The notes: generated by a model not told the origin, from the letters alone. Counted from the first letter of the stretch, positions 31,882 through 46,283 are shown. The stretch: DNA of 64,000 bases from Endomychus coccineus (GCA_958510875.1 OY294072.1:1550001-1614000); one strand, 5' to 3'. Numbers and translations: made by a program.

Positions 31882-34800
31882 ATGCAAAATATCAATTCTG
31901 AAAAATCAATAACTAAACTTGTTCAAAGTCGTACAATTTTAAAATCAAGAATAAAGAAATTAAAATCTTTTGTCGATTCAGTTTCTTATTCGTTAATTGA
32001 ATTAAAAGATCGAGTCATTTTGAACCATCTCTGGATCAGTATAATAAAACAGAACTTGAAATTTATAATCGTGATTCTTCAAGAAGCGGATCTTTTTGAA
32101 ACAAATTATTTTAAACTATCAAGTGAGATTAAATCTATTTTAATAGCTTAATCTTCTATCGAAAACAATGTCAGTAACAATCCAGTTATGCAAAGCAAAG
32201 CCATAAGGCTTCCTGAAGTTACTCTGCCACAGTTCAATGGTGGTTATGACAATTGGTTATCTTTTCATGCAACTTTCAAGTCACTGATTCATGAGAATGA
32301 AGTTCAATTGAAAAATTTCATTATTCAAAATCAGCACAAAAGGGTGAAGCAAGCATGGTCCACTACTCTTTGGAAATTTCAAGCGCCAATTACGAGGCTG
32401 CTTGGAATCTTGTATTAAATAGATATGGAGAGAGCATTCATTGGTCAAAAACACATGCAAGGTTTAAGTGATTTTCCAATAATTACTAAAGAGAATTATT
32501 CAGAATTGCGTCAAATGCTTGATGGTCTGGTTGAACATTCCGAAGCATTGCAATTATTGGATCAAAACAATTGAGATACATTAGTTATTTTCTCAATTTC
32601 TCGTAAATTAGACGCATCCACAATGCGATCTTGGAATGAAAATTCATCTCAATTCATTAACCCAAAATAAGAGCATTTCTTTGATTTTTTGTCAGATAAT
32701 TGCAAACTATTGAATAAAAGCCACAGTGAAAGGCAAACTTCAAATAAAAGAAATGTTTTTAATTCACATAAAAAATCACTTTCTCTTGTATCTATAAATG
32801 AAGTAAATCATTGTCCCATTTGTAGACAATCACATTTAATCTATTACTGCGATACATTTCTAAAATTAAATGTTGAAGAAAGGATTAAGTCCACCAAATC
32901 AAAGGGCTTGGGTTTAAATCGCATTCGTGCAAATCATACAATAAGCAATAGCAGATACAGCAAATGCAAAAATGTAATAAACAGCACAATTCTTTGTTAC
33001 ACATAGAATCGGTTTCAGATCATCAGCCATCTCAATTACCTGTTGGAACTACGGTTCCTATCAGCAATCATAATGAGAATCCTTTTGCATATACTGCAGC
33101 ACTATTATCGACTGCTATAGTTCATGTCCGTGATAAGAGTGGACAATTTCAGAATTGTCGTGTCCTGCTAGATTCTGGTTCACAAACTAACTTCATTACT
33201 GAAGATTGTTTAAAGCGTTTTGGTTTATCCTATAAGAATGTAAATATACCAATAACAGGCATGAATAAATCTAGATGTTAGCGCAATTGTTAACATATTG
33301 ATCCAGCCGAAATTCAATAAATATCGAAACAATATTAATTGTTTGATTTTGCAAAGTATTACACAAAACTTACCTACTATAACTATTGATAAAAGTTTGT
33401 TCCAAATCCCTAAAAATTTAACTCTAGCAGATCCAGAATTTTACAAATCTGGCGGTATAGACATTTTGATAGGGGTTGAATTATTCTATGATCTTTTATG
33501 TGTTGGTCAAATAAAGTTCAACAAAACACAACCTTGTCTACAAAAAACACATTTCGGTTGGGTAGTGTCTGGAAATATATCAACTAAATATTCATATACA
33601 GCTATTACAGCATGTAATGCAACTTTTCACAATATAAACAATAACATCTCGAAATTTTGGGATTTGGAACACATCACTGAGCATTCGATTCTAACAAAGG
33701 AAGAGAGTGATTGTGAAAGTCATTTCATGAAAATTTTTAGACGTAATTCTAGAGGGAGATTAACGGTTTCATTAACAATTAAGGATAATGTTTCTTTGGG
33801 CGATTCAAAACAGGTGGCTATACAGCGTTTACATTCATTGGATAAAAAGCTCAATAAGGATTCTTGCACAAAATCAGAATATTCCAGATTTCTGAAGGAA
33901 TATGAGGCCCTGGGTCACATGTTTCGGGTCACACATAATAATTCATCGGAACCAAATGTTTGTTTTTATTTACCACATCACTTTGTGATAAAGGAAACGA
34001 GCACAACAAGAAAACTCAAAGTAGTTTTCGATGGTTCACAAAATCTGATAATGAGAAATCGTAACCTTTTTTCAATATTAATTAGATTTCGAACTCATGG
34101 AATAGGTCTCATAAGCGACGTGGAAAAAATGTATTAGGACTTTTACGTTAACGATCTTGTGACAGGCGTTAACTCGTTGAGGGAAGCATTAGGATTGCAT
34201 GAACAGTTATCAAAGATATTGATTGGCGGCGGGTTTCCACTCAGAAGGTGAGCCTCTAATTCAGCCGAGGGAACAGATTATCTACATGGTGAGGCTCACC
34301 GCAATTTTGATTTTGATGAAAATTCAACGTGTAAGACACTCGGAATCAATTGGTCAACGACTACTGCTGAGTTCTTTCATTTATATCAACATACTATCAA
34401 AAAGAAAACTACTAAAAGAACATTGTCAGCAATTGCTCAAATATTTGACCTATTGAGATTGTTTGGACCTGTGATAATAATTGCCAGAATTATCATGCAA
34501 AGGTTATGGTATTCAAATTTAGATTGGGATGAAACGATTCAGATTGACCTACACACCAAATGGCAAAGATATCAATCATATTTGAAATTAATAAATGATG
34601 TACGCAAACCAAGGTATATTCGTTATTACAGTATTATAGAAATTCATGGTTTCTGTGATGCTAGAGAAAAGGCATATGGAGCATGCATCTATATGCGTTG
34701 TTTTGATGGTACTGACAATTACACATCTAACGTAATTTGTGCAAAATCTAGAGTAGCTCCGATGAAGGCTATTACCTAGGCTGGAGCTTTGTGGATCATC

Positions 34801-36660
34801 ATTGTTATCTGAACTTATGAATAAAACAATGAGCATTTTGAATGTCCATTCAACAAACGTATTTCCTTCTAGTGATTCGACAATATGTTTAGCATGGATA
34901 AAATCCAACAGCAAATCATGGAAAACATTCGTTTCAAATCGAATAGGTGAAATTCAGCAGATAACTGAAACAAATAATTGGTATCATGTTTCATCTGAGG
35001 ATAATCCAGCTGACATATTGTCTAGAGGTATATCTACCAGGGATTTTCTAAATTCATCTTTATGGTGGGAAGGTCCTGCCTGGTTTTCAAAAGATGTTTC
35101 ATATTGGCCAGTGCAACCGCAAGTAATTTCAAACTCAGAACTTCCCGAATATAAGGCCATATCCTTTCTAGCTACATCGTTAGAACTAGAATGGGATATA
35201 TTTGGTAAATTTTCTATTTTTACAATGCTCATCAGAGTATCAGCGTACTGTATGCGATTTGTTTCAAATTCAAAAAATATTTCCAAACAAACTGGACATT
35301 TGACAAAATTAGAACTGGACACAGCCAATTTCAGTTTAATAAAATACATTCAGGATAGAATTTTCAAATCAGAATATCATAAATTAGCATTAGGCTACCC
35401 CATAAATTCGAGGAGTTTAATTTTACCTTCAAATCCATTTTTGGATTCAATCGGAATTATAAAAGAAGGGGGAAGGCTACGAAATGTCACAATCCCTTAT
35501 TCTCAAAAACATCCATGATTATTACCTTCAAATCATATATTCAGTGATTTGCTAATAAAACATGAGCATATCAAAAATCCACATTCAGGAGGGAGAGTAC
35601 GTTATCATCTATAAGATCAAAATATTGGATAATAAATGGAAGGAATGCAGTCAAAAAGTGATCAGAAAGTGCATAAAATGTTTTCGAGCAAGACCTTAAT
35701 TGCTTCAACCTTTAATGGCTGATTTGCCTTCACATTGAGTTCAACAAATTCGACCATTCATTAATTCTGGTGTTGACTTCGGGGGTCATTTGTATATCAA
35801 ACAAGGATTTAGAAAATCTAAGCAATTAGTTGAAATATATTCTGCGGTATTTGTATGATTTGCTACTAAGGCTATGCATATTGAATTAGTTGCAGATTTA
35901 ACTGCAGAATCATTCTCAGCTAGTTTCCAAAGGTTCATGGTTCGAAGAGGTAAGATAGCGAACATATATTCAGATAATGCAACTAATTTTACAGGGGTGT
36001 TAAGAGAATTGTTGGAACTCTTAAAACAATCAAATGATAATACATTGACTTCTTCGTTATCTGAAGATGGAATCAATTGACATTTCATTCCCCCTAGATC
36101 ACATCATTCTGGAGGATTGTGGAAGGCAGCAATTGAATCAGTGAAAAAACATTCAAATAGACTGGGTACTTCAAAATTTGAACCTCACATTGATTGAATT
36201 GTATGCATTGTTGGTACAGATAAAAGCAATATTGAATTCTCATCCTTTATCTGCTCTTTCATCTGATTCTTATGATCAAAATTATTTAACTCCTGCTCAT
36301 TTCATAATCGGAGATTCACTTACAACTCATTCTGAACCTGATATCACTCATTTAAAAATAAATACATTATCATTTTTGGTGCCGTTGGCACAAGGAATAT
36401 TTGAATAATTTACAACAACGCAGTGAATAGAGAGTTACATCTGGATATCATGTAGAAATAGGACAGTTAGTTGTTGTTAAAGAAGATAATGTCTCTCCAA
36501 TGGAATGGATTTTAGGTCGTGTTCAAGAAGTTCATCCTGGAAGTGATGGTGTTGTTTGGGCGGTTACAATTATGACGAAATTTGGAGCTATTAGGCGGGT
36601 AATTGTTAAAATTGCAATTCTGCCTTCAGAGAGTCATTATTATAAATACGTTAGAGAGCT
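31882..36660 (+). pseudogene. BEL/Pao gag-pol relic
   Basis: Reading order is gag N-terminus at 31,882 (KLVQSRTILKSRIKKLKSFVDS), a DUF1759-like piece at 32,200 (LPEVTLPQFNGGYDNWLSF), a zinc knuckle near 32,810 (CPICRQSHLIYYC), and an aspartic protease near 33,165 (VLLDSGSQTNFIT). Next come the DUF1758 tail and RT start (33,298-34,137; IDILIGVELFYDLL, GWVVSGN, KVVFDGSQ), a YVNDLVTG catalytic-box relic at 34,142, RNase H (FCDAREKAYGACIY near 34,650), an integrase piece near 36,110 (LWKAAIESVKKH) and DUF5641 at 36,500 (WILGRVQEVHPGSDGV). Much of the RT palm is missing between 34,137 and 34,142. The polymerase motif reads YVND rather than YVDD. Confidence 0.85.
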
Positions 36661-36682
36661 AGAGCTTTCAAGGCGCGCGGTA

Positions 36683-36936
36683 TGTTTCTATGTTCTTTTA
36701 TATATTATTTCCATATGCATTCATAGAACATTATATCAATTTTAATCTAGTAGTTGTTATTAGTTGCTAGGAAAATTTGTTGACAATTATATAACTTCAC
36801 TTTTTCATATTTTTATGTAATCATCGTTCATATCAAATTTGGATTAAATCATATAATCTCAAGTCTCAATTAAATATTCCAAAAGCGCTTACAGAATAGT
36901 GTTTTGACAATCGTGAACACGAACAACATTCACACA
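36683..36936 (+). repeat. 3' LTR of BEL/Pao element
   Basis: Begins TGTTTCTATG right after GGCGCGCGGTA and ends ATTCACACA before the ATGTC duplication. Confidence 0.85.
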
Positions 36937-37081
36937 ATGTCATATCTTCAGTTTTCGAGATAAACGCGACAATGTACGAAGTCGATCTAGACGTTCACAT
37001 TGAGTATACTAAAATCGTTATTGGAACACCTATTGACATGAACTATGGGTCGGCATATTCAGAAATGTGTTTTATATTCGA
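36937..37081. repeat. Satellite fragment between two insertions
   Basis: Resumes the interrupted monomer after the LTR element and stops at the next insertion at 37,082. Confidence 0.85.
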
Positions 37082-40000
37082 AGAGCTAAGTGGAAGAAAG
37101 AGGTATGTTACGAAAAGTTTATTTTGAGATATTAGCTTTAGAAGTTTCAAACTGCCTACTTTTACTATAGCACCAGAATTTCAATTTTGCAGATATATTC
37201 CTATTGCTATAAGTATGAAGTTTTATATAATAAATGGTTGGTTTTTTCACTTTAGCATTTTGACTAAAAATTAAGAACTTACTGTACATACCTCCTTCTT
37301 CCAATAATTTCAGTGTCATTGAATATATTTTTAGGTTATTGAAGAAGGTGGTATGTACATCAAAACACAACAAAATGACTTAAAACATGTATTTAATCAG
37401 TAACATAACACGTTCAAATTAGATTGTTTAGTTAGGGATAGGCATCTCAAATATTCTGATACCACCACTTATACTGATCTGGAATAAAAATCAGTTGGTC
37501 TCTCAAGTTTTCAACTTTAGGTTGCTTCAGTGAACCTGTCTTTCCTAATAATCTCGGGATTGAAATTTGAGAGCTGAGACATGGGGTATTGCTCAGTTAG
37601 TGATAGATATTTACCTTCTGAAAGGTTGTGTATCATCAAATGTCGTTTTGAATGAGAATGAGCCATACTCTTCCACACATATCCACTTCAGAGAATCTCT
37701 GAAATTAATTTTATTCTTATTGACATCTTTCTTCCTGTTATACAGTTTCAAATTCTGTACAAGAGTTTCGGTTCCCCTGAAATGTTTCCCCATGTCAATT
37801 ACTTTGTTTTTTCTACTCGTCTTGACAATAATCTCCCTTTACTCTTCGTGAGAATAGATATTTTGGAGTTTTCTCTAATTTTTTTCTATATGCTCAAAAT
37901 CTCTATCCGAATCTAGGTATGTGTGCCCTACTCTAGGAAATTTATGATAAATTCTTTTGAATATACCTTTAACAATCAAGTATTGATACAGACATATCCA
38001 GAGAAAATTTTTGTTTTGGCCAGCACATGAGTCTGACCAGATGATGAGGTGGTCTTTGGTTTTTACGGATTCTTCTAATTCTTATATCGTGAGAAGACAG
38101 CTGAGTATTTCAGAACTTCGTCTTTCTGCCTGATCTTCAGTCCATGAAGTCATAACACATCTGCCTCAAATAAAATGCTTTAGATGTGCTCAATTTGGGT
38201 AACAGCATTCTTGGTTGTAGGTCCATTGTCAGATCAGCTAAATTATCAGAATTATGGACTTTTTTTCTGTCAGCTTTTAGGACTCATACGCTTCTTGATA
38301 ATTTTGAACGCGTTCTGCATTGGCTTCCCCAGCGTCACAAGTGCTACAAGCGTCACTCTTTGAATGACCAAATGACAAGTTGAATTCGGAGACAAAAACA
38401 ATACGGTAAGTACATTCTTTGACATAAAAAGTGTCAGCAACATTATCAAGTGCACATTCTCCGAGATAGAGTTTGTGAATTTTTGAAATAGACAACAGGG
38501 GAAAGAGATACAATTTTCATAGATGTTTTTAGAACGTCAATAGTGTGACTCCTCTGCTGGAAACAACGCGATATGTTGCCTGACATATTCTACGACTTGA
38601 ACATCGATCTTATGAGGTTTGTTTTTGTGTTGACCTCTTTTATCTAAATTAGGCGTAGGTAGCCCACCCTTAATGGATTGTTGAAGCAAGTCAATTTTTT
38701 TTCCCAATACAAAGCAAACTGGCAAAAGCATTCTTGTACACCAAAATTTGTTTTCCGTCAACGGTTACGACCTATTTAAATGTTGCTGATTTATGTTTCA
38801 CGGCCCCCTTCCTCATTCGTTTGACAGGACTTATTTTAGTCGAACCAAACAGTAATGCATTTTTTGCATTTATATCTAGCTTGCAAAACTGAGAAAATAT
38901 CGCTTTACGATTAGCAGCAGTAAACTTCTCATTGCATTTCGAACGGCATTTTTGTGGACACAAATTTTCTTCAACAGATTTTGCCGCAATGCGTTTACTT
39001 TGTAATTGGTGTACGCCTATCCTTTTTGCCTTGCATTAGCACCTTTTTGTCTACGCCACTCATCAGGATTTCGTTTCCGTTCTCTTGAGTGTTTTTGTTT
39101 AGGTGCAAAGATTTTTTTTTTCTACATGTTTCATTACTAGGGCCTTTCAAATCGTTTAAACTCTCAACATTTATAGTAACATCATCGTTATTCGGTGATA
39201 GTTCAAGCTCTTCTCTCACCTGTCCGTAGGTGCTATTTTCTTCAGTAGGTCTAGACTCACATGGGTCTCCATACTCTCGATCTTCATCACTTGGGCCCCA
39301 GCTGCAGCACTTATCCCAGATACAACACTGCCAAATAGACTCGCATCAGTTTGTGGATAAGGTTGAAGTGGTTGGAGTTCCGTGGAAGTTTCTCGGTCAG
39401 AATCACTGAGGTCGTCGGTGTCGGGTTTGTAATCATCACTCGAATTGTCACCAAACAAGCTAATATTAGAGTCGATCTCAAATGCGTACACTGAAAATCG
39501 ATAATGAAGGTAAAATGGTGGAGAACAATTAAGTTCATTTAAATATTGATGGTAGGCCCGTATCGATCTTCCAAACAATCGATCAATCACCGAAATCTAG
39601 ATCTATATATTGTTATTAACTTTACCTAGGTTCCTACATAAAACTTAATGTTACATCGTGATGGACCTAGTTTTTTATTGTTTCACAACATTCAACCTAG
39701 AATTGAGAAGAAATCCGAATATCATGAAAACTAATATATTGTGCTAATGTGCAATGAAAGAGTGATGACAACAGTTCGAAGTTTTAGGTTAGAATCTTCG
39801 AAAGTATAATATTTAAATCGCTTACCGTCGTTTTTACATTCATTCTTTTTTTCCTCAATTGAACCCCTTCTCAATCTCTCTTCTTCAGCTCTTAAAGCTA
39901 AGTTTACCAATCTCTTTCCTCTTGATTCCATCATAAATGAGTGATTCAGGTACATGAACTTCCTATTCGGTGCAGACGTTTTAAACAGATGTCTGTTGGA

Positions 40001-40264
40001 AGAAAGTGGTATGTCTCATATTCATTTTCCTCCTGGATGAAAGAAGGTGGTATGTTCACATTTGAGTTTCATATCCCCTTCTCCCATTATAGACATTAAA
40101 TTGGTATTGTACATACGTCCTTCATCAACTATAATAATCTTGAGAATGCGTGTTAGAGCTATAGGGTAAGCATCAGAAGTTAGTCAGACACATACCACCT
40201 CCATCCATTTTGAAACTAGTTGAAACATGGAATTGTCACATACCTCCTCCTTCCACTAAGCTCT
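37082..40264 (-). mobile_element. Decayed DNA transposon with inverted ends
   Basis: The ends are inverted copies of AGAGCTAAGTGGAAG followed by a purine run and GGTATGT (37,082-37,108 and 40,238-40,264). Subterminal copies of GGAAGAAGGTGGTATGT-like motifs in both orientations lie at about 37,286, 37,341, 39,998, 40,039, 40,110 and 40,190, which suggests transposase-binding sites. It interrupts the satellite. A target duplication could not be identified. The interior holds a broken gene on the minus strand. Confidence 0.75.
37560..39590 (-). pseudogene. Transposon-encoded protein relic (probable DDE transposase)
   Basis: Fragments in order from 39,590: an acidic N-terminus (DDYKPDTDDLSDSDRE), a basic Lys-rich linker, a cysteine motif (CPQKCRSKC) before a helix (FTAANRKAIFSQFCKLD), DKRGQHKNKP...VRQHIALFPAEESHY, then LYLGECALDN and SEFNLSFGHSKSDACSTCD. 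I recognise this motif series from transposon-derived proteins common in insect genomes but cannot name the superfamily with confidence. Several frameshifts and stops make it non-functional. Confidence 0.55.
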
Positions 40265-43200
40265 CCGGACTCAGCCGGATTCAATTTGAATCCGGCATTA
40301 AAAATGATTTCAGAATCCTCTTGGCTGAACGGTTACACTCCTGGATCTGAAGATGTCATATCTTCAAATTTCGAGATACACGCGACGATGTACGAAGCGA
40401 ACGAATCGTTGACCTAGACGTTTACATTAAGTATACTTAAATCGTTATTAGAACAGCTATCGACATTAACTATGAGTCGGCATATTCAGAAATGTGTTTC
40501 AAATTTGAATATGGGACTAAAACTGATTTTAGAATCCTCTTGGCTGAACGCGTACACCCCTGGATGTGAAGATGTCATATCTTCAGTTTTCGAGATGAAC
40601 GCGACAATGTACGAAGCGAATGAATCGTCGATCTAGACGTTCACATTGAGTATACTAAAATCGTTATTAGAACAGCTATCGACATGAACCATGGATATTC
40701 AGAAATGTCGATCTAGACGTTCACATTGGGTATAATCGGATCGTTATTAGAACAGCTATTGCCATGAACTATGGGTCGGGATGTTCAGAAATATGTTTTA
40801 AATTTGAATTCGTGACTAAAAATGATTTCAGAATCCTCTTGGCTGAACGCGTACACTCCTGGATCTGAAGATGTCACATCTTCAGTTTTCGGGATAAACG
40901 CGACAATATACGAAGCGAATGAATTGTCGATCTAGACGTCTACATTGACCATACTAAAATCGTTATTGGAACAGCTATAGACATGAATCATGGGTCGGCA
41001 TGTTCAGAAATATGTTTTAAATTTGAATCCGTGACTAAAAATGATATCAGAATTCTCTTTGCTAAACGCGTACACTCCTGGATCTGAAGATGTCACATCT
41101 TCAGTTTTCGAGATAAACGCGACAATGTACGAAGCGAATAAATCGTCGATCTAGACGTTCACATTGAGTATACTAAAATCGTTATTAGAACAGCTATCGA
41201 CATGAACCATGAGTATTTAGAAATGTGCTTTAAATTTGAATCAGGCACTAAAAATGATTCCAGAATCCTATTGGCTGAAAAAGTACACTCCTGGATCTGG
41301 AGATGTCATATCTTCTAATTTCGAGATGAACGCAACAATGTACGAAGCGAATGAATCCTCCAACTAGAAGTTCATATTGGATATACTTAAATCGTTATTA
41401 GAACAGCTATCAACAAATACTATGAGTCGAAATATTCAGAAATATGTTTTGAATGCGATCTCGGGACTAAAGATGATTATAGTATCCTCTTGGATGAACA
41501 CGAACACTCCTGGATCTGGAGATGTCATATCTTCAGTTTTCGAGATAAACGCGACAATGTACGGAGCGAATGAATCGTCGATCTAGACGTTCACATTGAG
41601 TGTACTAAAATCGTTATAAGAACAGCTATTGACATGGACTATGGGTCGAGATGTTCATGAAGATGTTTCAAATTCGAATTCGGGACAAAAAATGATTTTA
41701 GAATTCTCTTGGCTAAACGCGTACACTCATGGATCTGAAGATGTGATATCTTCAGTTTTCGAGATAAATGCGACAATGTACGAAGCGAATGAATCGTCGA
41801 TCTAGAAGTTTACATTGGGTATACTAGAATCGTTATAAGAACAGCTATTGATATGAGCTATGGGTCGGGATGTTCGGGAAAATGTTTCAAATTTGAATTC
41901 GGGACAAATGATTTGAGGATTCTCATGACTCATGGATCTGAAAATGTCATATCTTCAGTTTTCGATATTAACAGGACAATGTCCGAAGCGAATGAATAGT
42001 CGAACTGGGCGTTTACATTGGGTGAACCAACATCGTTATAAAAACAGCTATTGACATGAACTATGTGTCGGGATGTTCAGATATATGTTTCAAATTTGAA
42101 TCCGGGACTAAAAATGATTTTATAATCCTCTCTGCTGAACGCGAACACTCCTGGATCTAGAGATGTCATATCTTCAGTTTTCGAGATAAACGCGACAATG
42201 CACGGTCCGAATGAATCATCCATCCAGACGTTTACATTGGGAATACCAGAATCGTTATAAGAATAGCTATTGACATGAACTATGTGTAGGGATGTTCAGA
42301 AATATGTTTTAAATTCGAATCTGGGACTAAGAATAATTTTAGAATCCTCTTGGCTAAACGCGTACTCTCCTGGAACTGAAGATGTCATATCTTCAGTTTT
42401 CGAAATAAACGCGACTATGTACGAAACCAATTAATCGTCGACCACAGTTACTGACATGAACTATGGATCGAGATGTTCAGAAATATGTTTCAAATTTGAA
42501 TCCGGGACTAAAAATGATTCCAAAATCCTCTTGTCCAAACGCGTACACTCCTGGATCTGGAGAAATCATATCTTCAGTTATCGAGATGAACGCGACAATG
42601 CACAAAGCGAATGACGATCTGAACGTTTATATTGGATATACTAAAATAGTCATAAGAACAACAATCGACATGAAATATGAGTAGGGATGTTCAGAAATAT
42701 GTTTTAAATTTGAATCCAGGACTAAATATGATTTTAGAATCCTTTCGGCTAAACGCGTGCACTCCTGGATCTGAAGATGTTATATCTCCAGTTTCCGATA
42801 TAAACACGACGATGTACGAATCGAATGAATCGTCGATCTGGACGTTTACATTGGGTATATTAGAATCTTTATAAGAACAGCTATTGATATGGACTATGAG
42901 TCGGGATGTTCAGAAATATGTTTTGAATTTGAATCCGGCACAAAAAATGATTTTAGAATCCTCTTGGCATAACGAGTACACTCCTGGATCTGAGGATGTC
43001 ATATCTTCAAATTTCGAGATAAAAAAAACATTGTACGAAGCGAACGAATCGTCAATATAGACGTTCACATTGGGTATACCTAAATCGTTATTAGAACAGC
43101 TATCGACATCAACTATGAGTCCGTATATACAGGAATGTGTTCTCAATTTCAACTCGGGAATAAAAATGATTTTGGAATCCTCTTTGCTAAACGCGTACAC

Positions 43201-46200
43201 TCCTGGATCCGAAAATGTCATATCTTCAGTTTTCGAGATAAACGCGACAATGTACAAAGCGAATGAATCGTCGATCTAGAAGTTCATATTGAGTATGCTA
43301 AAATTGTTATCAGAACAGCTATCAAAATGAACTATGGTTCGACATATTCAGAAATGTGCTTTAAATTTGAATTCGGCACTAAAGATGATATTAGAATCCT
43401 CTTGGCTGAACGAGTACACTCCTGGATCGGAAGATGTCATATCTTCAAATTTCGAGATGAATGCGACAATGTACGAAGCGAACGAATCGTCGATCTAGAC
43501 GTTTACATTGGGTATAGTTTATTCGTTATTAGAACAGCAGTCGACATTAACTATGAGTCGGCATATGTGTGTGTTTTAAATTTGAATTCGAGACTAAAAC
43601 TGATTTTAGAATCCACTTGGCTGAACGCATACACTCCTGGATCTGAAGATGTCATATCTTCAAATTTCGAGAAAAACGCGACAATGTACGAAGAGAACGA
43701 GTCATCGATCTGGATGTTTACATTGGGTATAATATAATCGTTATAAGAACAGCTATTGACATGAACTATGGGTCGGGAGGTTCAGAAATATATTTTAAAT
43801 TTGAATCCGGGTCTGAAAATGATTTTTTTCAGCCTCTTGGCTGAACGCGTACACCCCTGGAATCTTCAGTTCTCGAGATAAACGAGACAATGTATGGAGC
43901 GAACGAATCGTCGTTATAGACGTTTACATTGGGTTTACTAAAATCGTTATTGAAAAAGCTATTGACATGAGCCGTGGGTCGGAATGTTTCGAGATATGAT
44001 TTTAGAATCCTCTTGGCTGAACGCGTACACTCCTGGATCTGAAGATGTCATATCTTCAGTTTTCGGGATAAAAGCGACATTGTACGAAACGAACGAGTCG
44101 TCGATCTAGACGTTCACATTGGGTATACTCAAATCGCTATTTGATCAGCTACGGACTACGAACTATAGGTCGGGATGTTCAGAAATATGTTTCAACTCTG
44201 AATCTGGGACTGAAAATGATTTCAAAATCCTGTTGGCTGAACGCGTACCCTCCTGAATCTGAAAATGTCATATCTTCAGTTTTCGAGATGAACGCAGCAA
44301 TGTATGAAGCGAGTGAATCGTCGATCTAGACGTTTACATTGGGTATACTATAATCGTTATGAGAACAGCTATTGACATGGACTATGGTTCAGGATAATCG
44401 TAAATATGATTTGAATTTGAATCCGGTACTAAAAATAATCTTAGAATTCTCTCGGCTAAACGCGTACACTCCTGGATGTGAAGATGTCATATCTTCAGTT
44501 TTCGAGATAAACGAGACAATGAACGAAGCGAACGAATCGTCGATTTGGACGTTTACATTGGGTAAACTACGATCTTTATTAGAATAGCTATCGCCATTAA
44601 CTGTGGGTCGGATGTTCAGAAATATGTTCTTAATTTTAATCCGGGACTGAAAATGATTTTGGAATCCTCTTGGCTCAACGCGTACACTCCTGGATCTGGA
44701 GATGTCATACCTTCAGTTTTTGAGATAAACGCGACAGTTTACGAAGCGAATGAATCGTCGATTCAGACGTTCACATTGAGTGAACTAGAATCGTTATTAG
44801 AACAGCTATAGACATGAATTATGGGTCGGGATGTTCATAAATATGTTTCAAATTTGAACCCGGGAATAATAATGATTTTAAAACCCTCTTGGCTGAACGC
44901 AAACACTCCTGAATCTGAAGATGTCATATCTTCAGTTCTCGAGATAAACGCGACAATGTACGAAGCGAACGAATCGTCGATCCAGACGTTCTCATTGAGT
45001 TCACTGGAATCGTTATTAGAACAGCTATCGGCATGAACTATTGGTCGGCATATTCAGAAATGTGTTTTAAATTTGAATCCGGCACTGAAAATGATTTCAG
45101 AATCCTCTTGGCTGAACGGGTACACCCTTGGATCTGAAGATGTCATATCTTCAAATTTCGAGATAAACGCGACAATGTACGGAACGAACGAATCGTCGAT
45201 CTAGGCTTTTACATTGAGTAGACTTAAGTCGTTCTTAGAACAGCTATCGACATGAACTATGAGTGGGGATGTTTAGAAATATATTTTAAATTAGAATTCG
45301 GGACTAAAAATGATTTTAGAATCCTCTTGGCTAAACGCGTACACTCCTGGATCTGAAGATGTCATATCTTCAGTTTTCGAGATAAACTCGAAAATGTACA
45401 AAGCGAATGAATCGTCGATCTAGACTTTCTCATTGAGTATACTGAAATCGTTATTAGAACAGCTATCGATATGAACTATTGGTCGGCATATTCAGAAATG
45501 TGTTTTAAGTTTGAATCTGGCACTGAAAATGATTTTAGAATCCTCTTGGCTGAACACGTACACTCCTGGATCTGAAGATGTCATATCTTCAAATTTCGTG
45601 ATGAACGCGACAATGTACGGAACGAACGAATCGTCAATCTAGACGTTCACATTGGGTATACTTAAATCGTTATTCGAACAGCTATCGGCAATAACTATGA
45701 GTCGGCATATCCAGGAATGTGTTCTGAATTTAAATTCGAGACAAAAAATGATTTTTAAAATCCTCCTGACTGAACGCGTACACTCCTAGATCCGAAAATG
45801 TCATATCTTCAGTTTTCGAGATGAACGCGACAATGTACGAAGCGAATGAAACGCCGATCTAGACGTTCACATTGAGTATACTAAAATCGTTATCAGAACA
45901 GCTATCGACATGAACTATGGGCAGGCATATTCAGAAATATGTTTCATATTTGAATCCGGCAGTGAAAATGATTCAAGAACCCTTTTGGCTGAACGAGTAC
46001 ACTCTTGGATCTGAAGATGTCATATCTTCAAATTTAGTGATAAATGCAACAATGTATGAAGCGAACGTCGGCTTATCCAGGGATGTGTTCTAAATTTGAA
46101 CTCGAGACTAGAAATGATTTTAGAATCCTCTTGGCTGAACGCGTACACTCCTGGATCTGAAGGTGTCATATTTTCTGTTTTCAAGATAAACGGGACAATG

Positions 46201-46283
46201 AACGAAGCGAACGAAACGTCGATTTGGACGTTTACATTGGGTATGCTAAGATCGTTATTAGAAAAGCTATCGACATGAACTGT
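40265..46283. repeat. 219-bp tandem satellite, blocks 2-3
   Basis: Same monomer and direction as 21,209-31,434. A sub-variant with ATCTTCAAATTTCGAGAT, replacing the usual ATCTTCAGTTTTCGAGAT, is frequent here (for example 40,370, 42,995, 43,440 and 45,140) and alternates with the standard type. It loses part of the inverted repeat. Confidence 0.9.

Larger units (their letters stand above)
31435..36936 (+). mobile_element. BEL/Pao LTR retrotransposon, decayed, inside satellite
   Basis: A 5.5-kb element with LTRs of 265 and 254 bp (starting TGTTTCTATG, ending ACA), flanked by the direct repeat ATGTC (31,430-31,434 and 36,937-36,941) that interrupts one satellite monomer. The 5-bp duplication and the domain order (gag, aspartic protease, RT/RNase H, integrase, DUF5641) identify the BEL/Pao superfamily. 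The LTRs differ by indels and substitutions, and the reading frame is broken repeatedly, so it is not recent or active. Confidence 0.9.

Noticed and set aside
37082..40264. Target-site duplication for the DNA transposon
   Set aside because: Flanking bases (ATTCGA on the left, CCGGAC on the right) do not match; the satellite next to the right end is rearranged, so no duplication can be claimed.
21209..46283. Dozens of 60-136 codon ORFs in the satellite
   Set aside because: The monomer length is a multiple of three, so stop-free stretches recur by chance; frames differ between monomers and no start is conserved.
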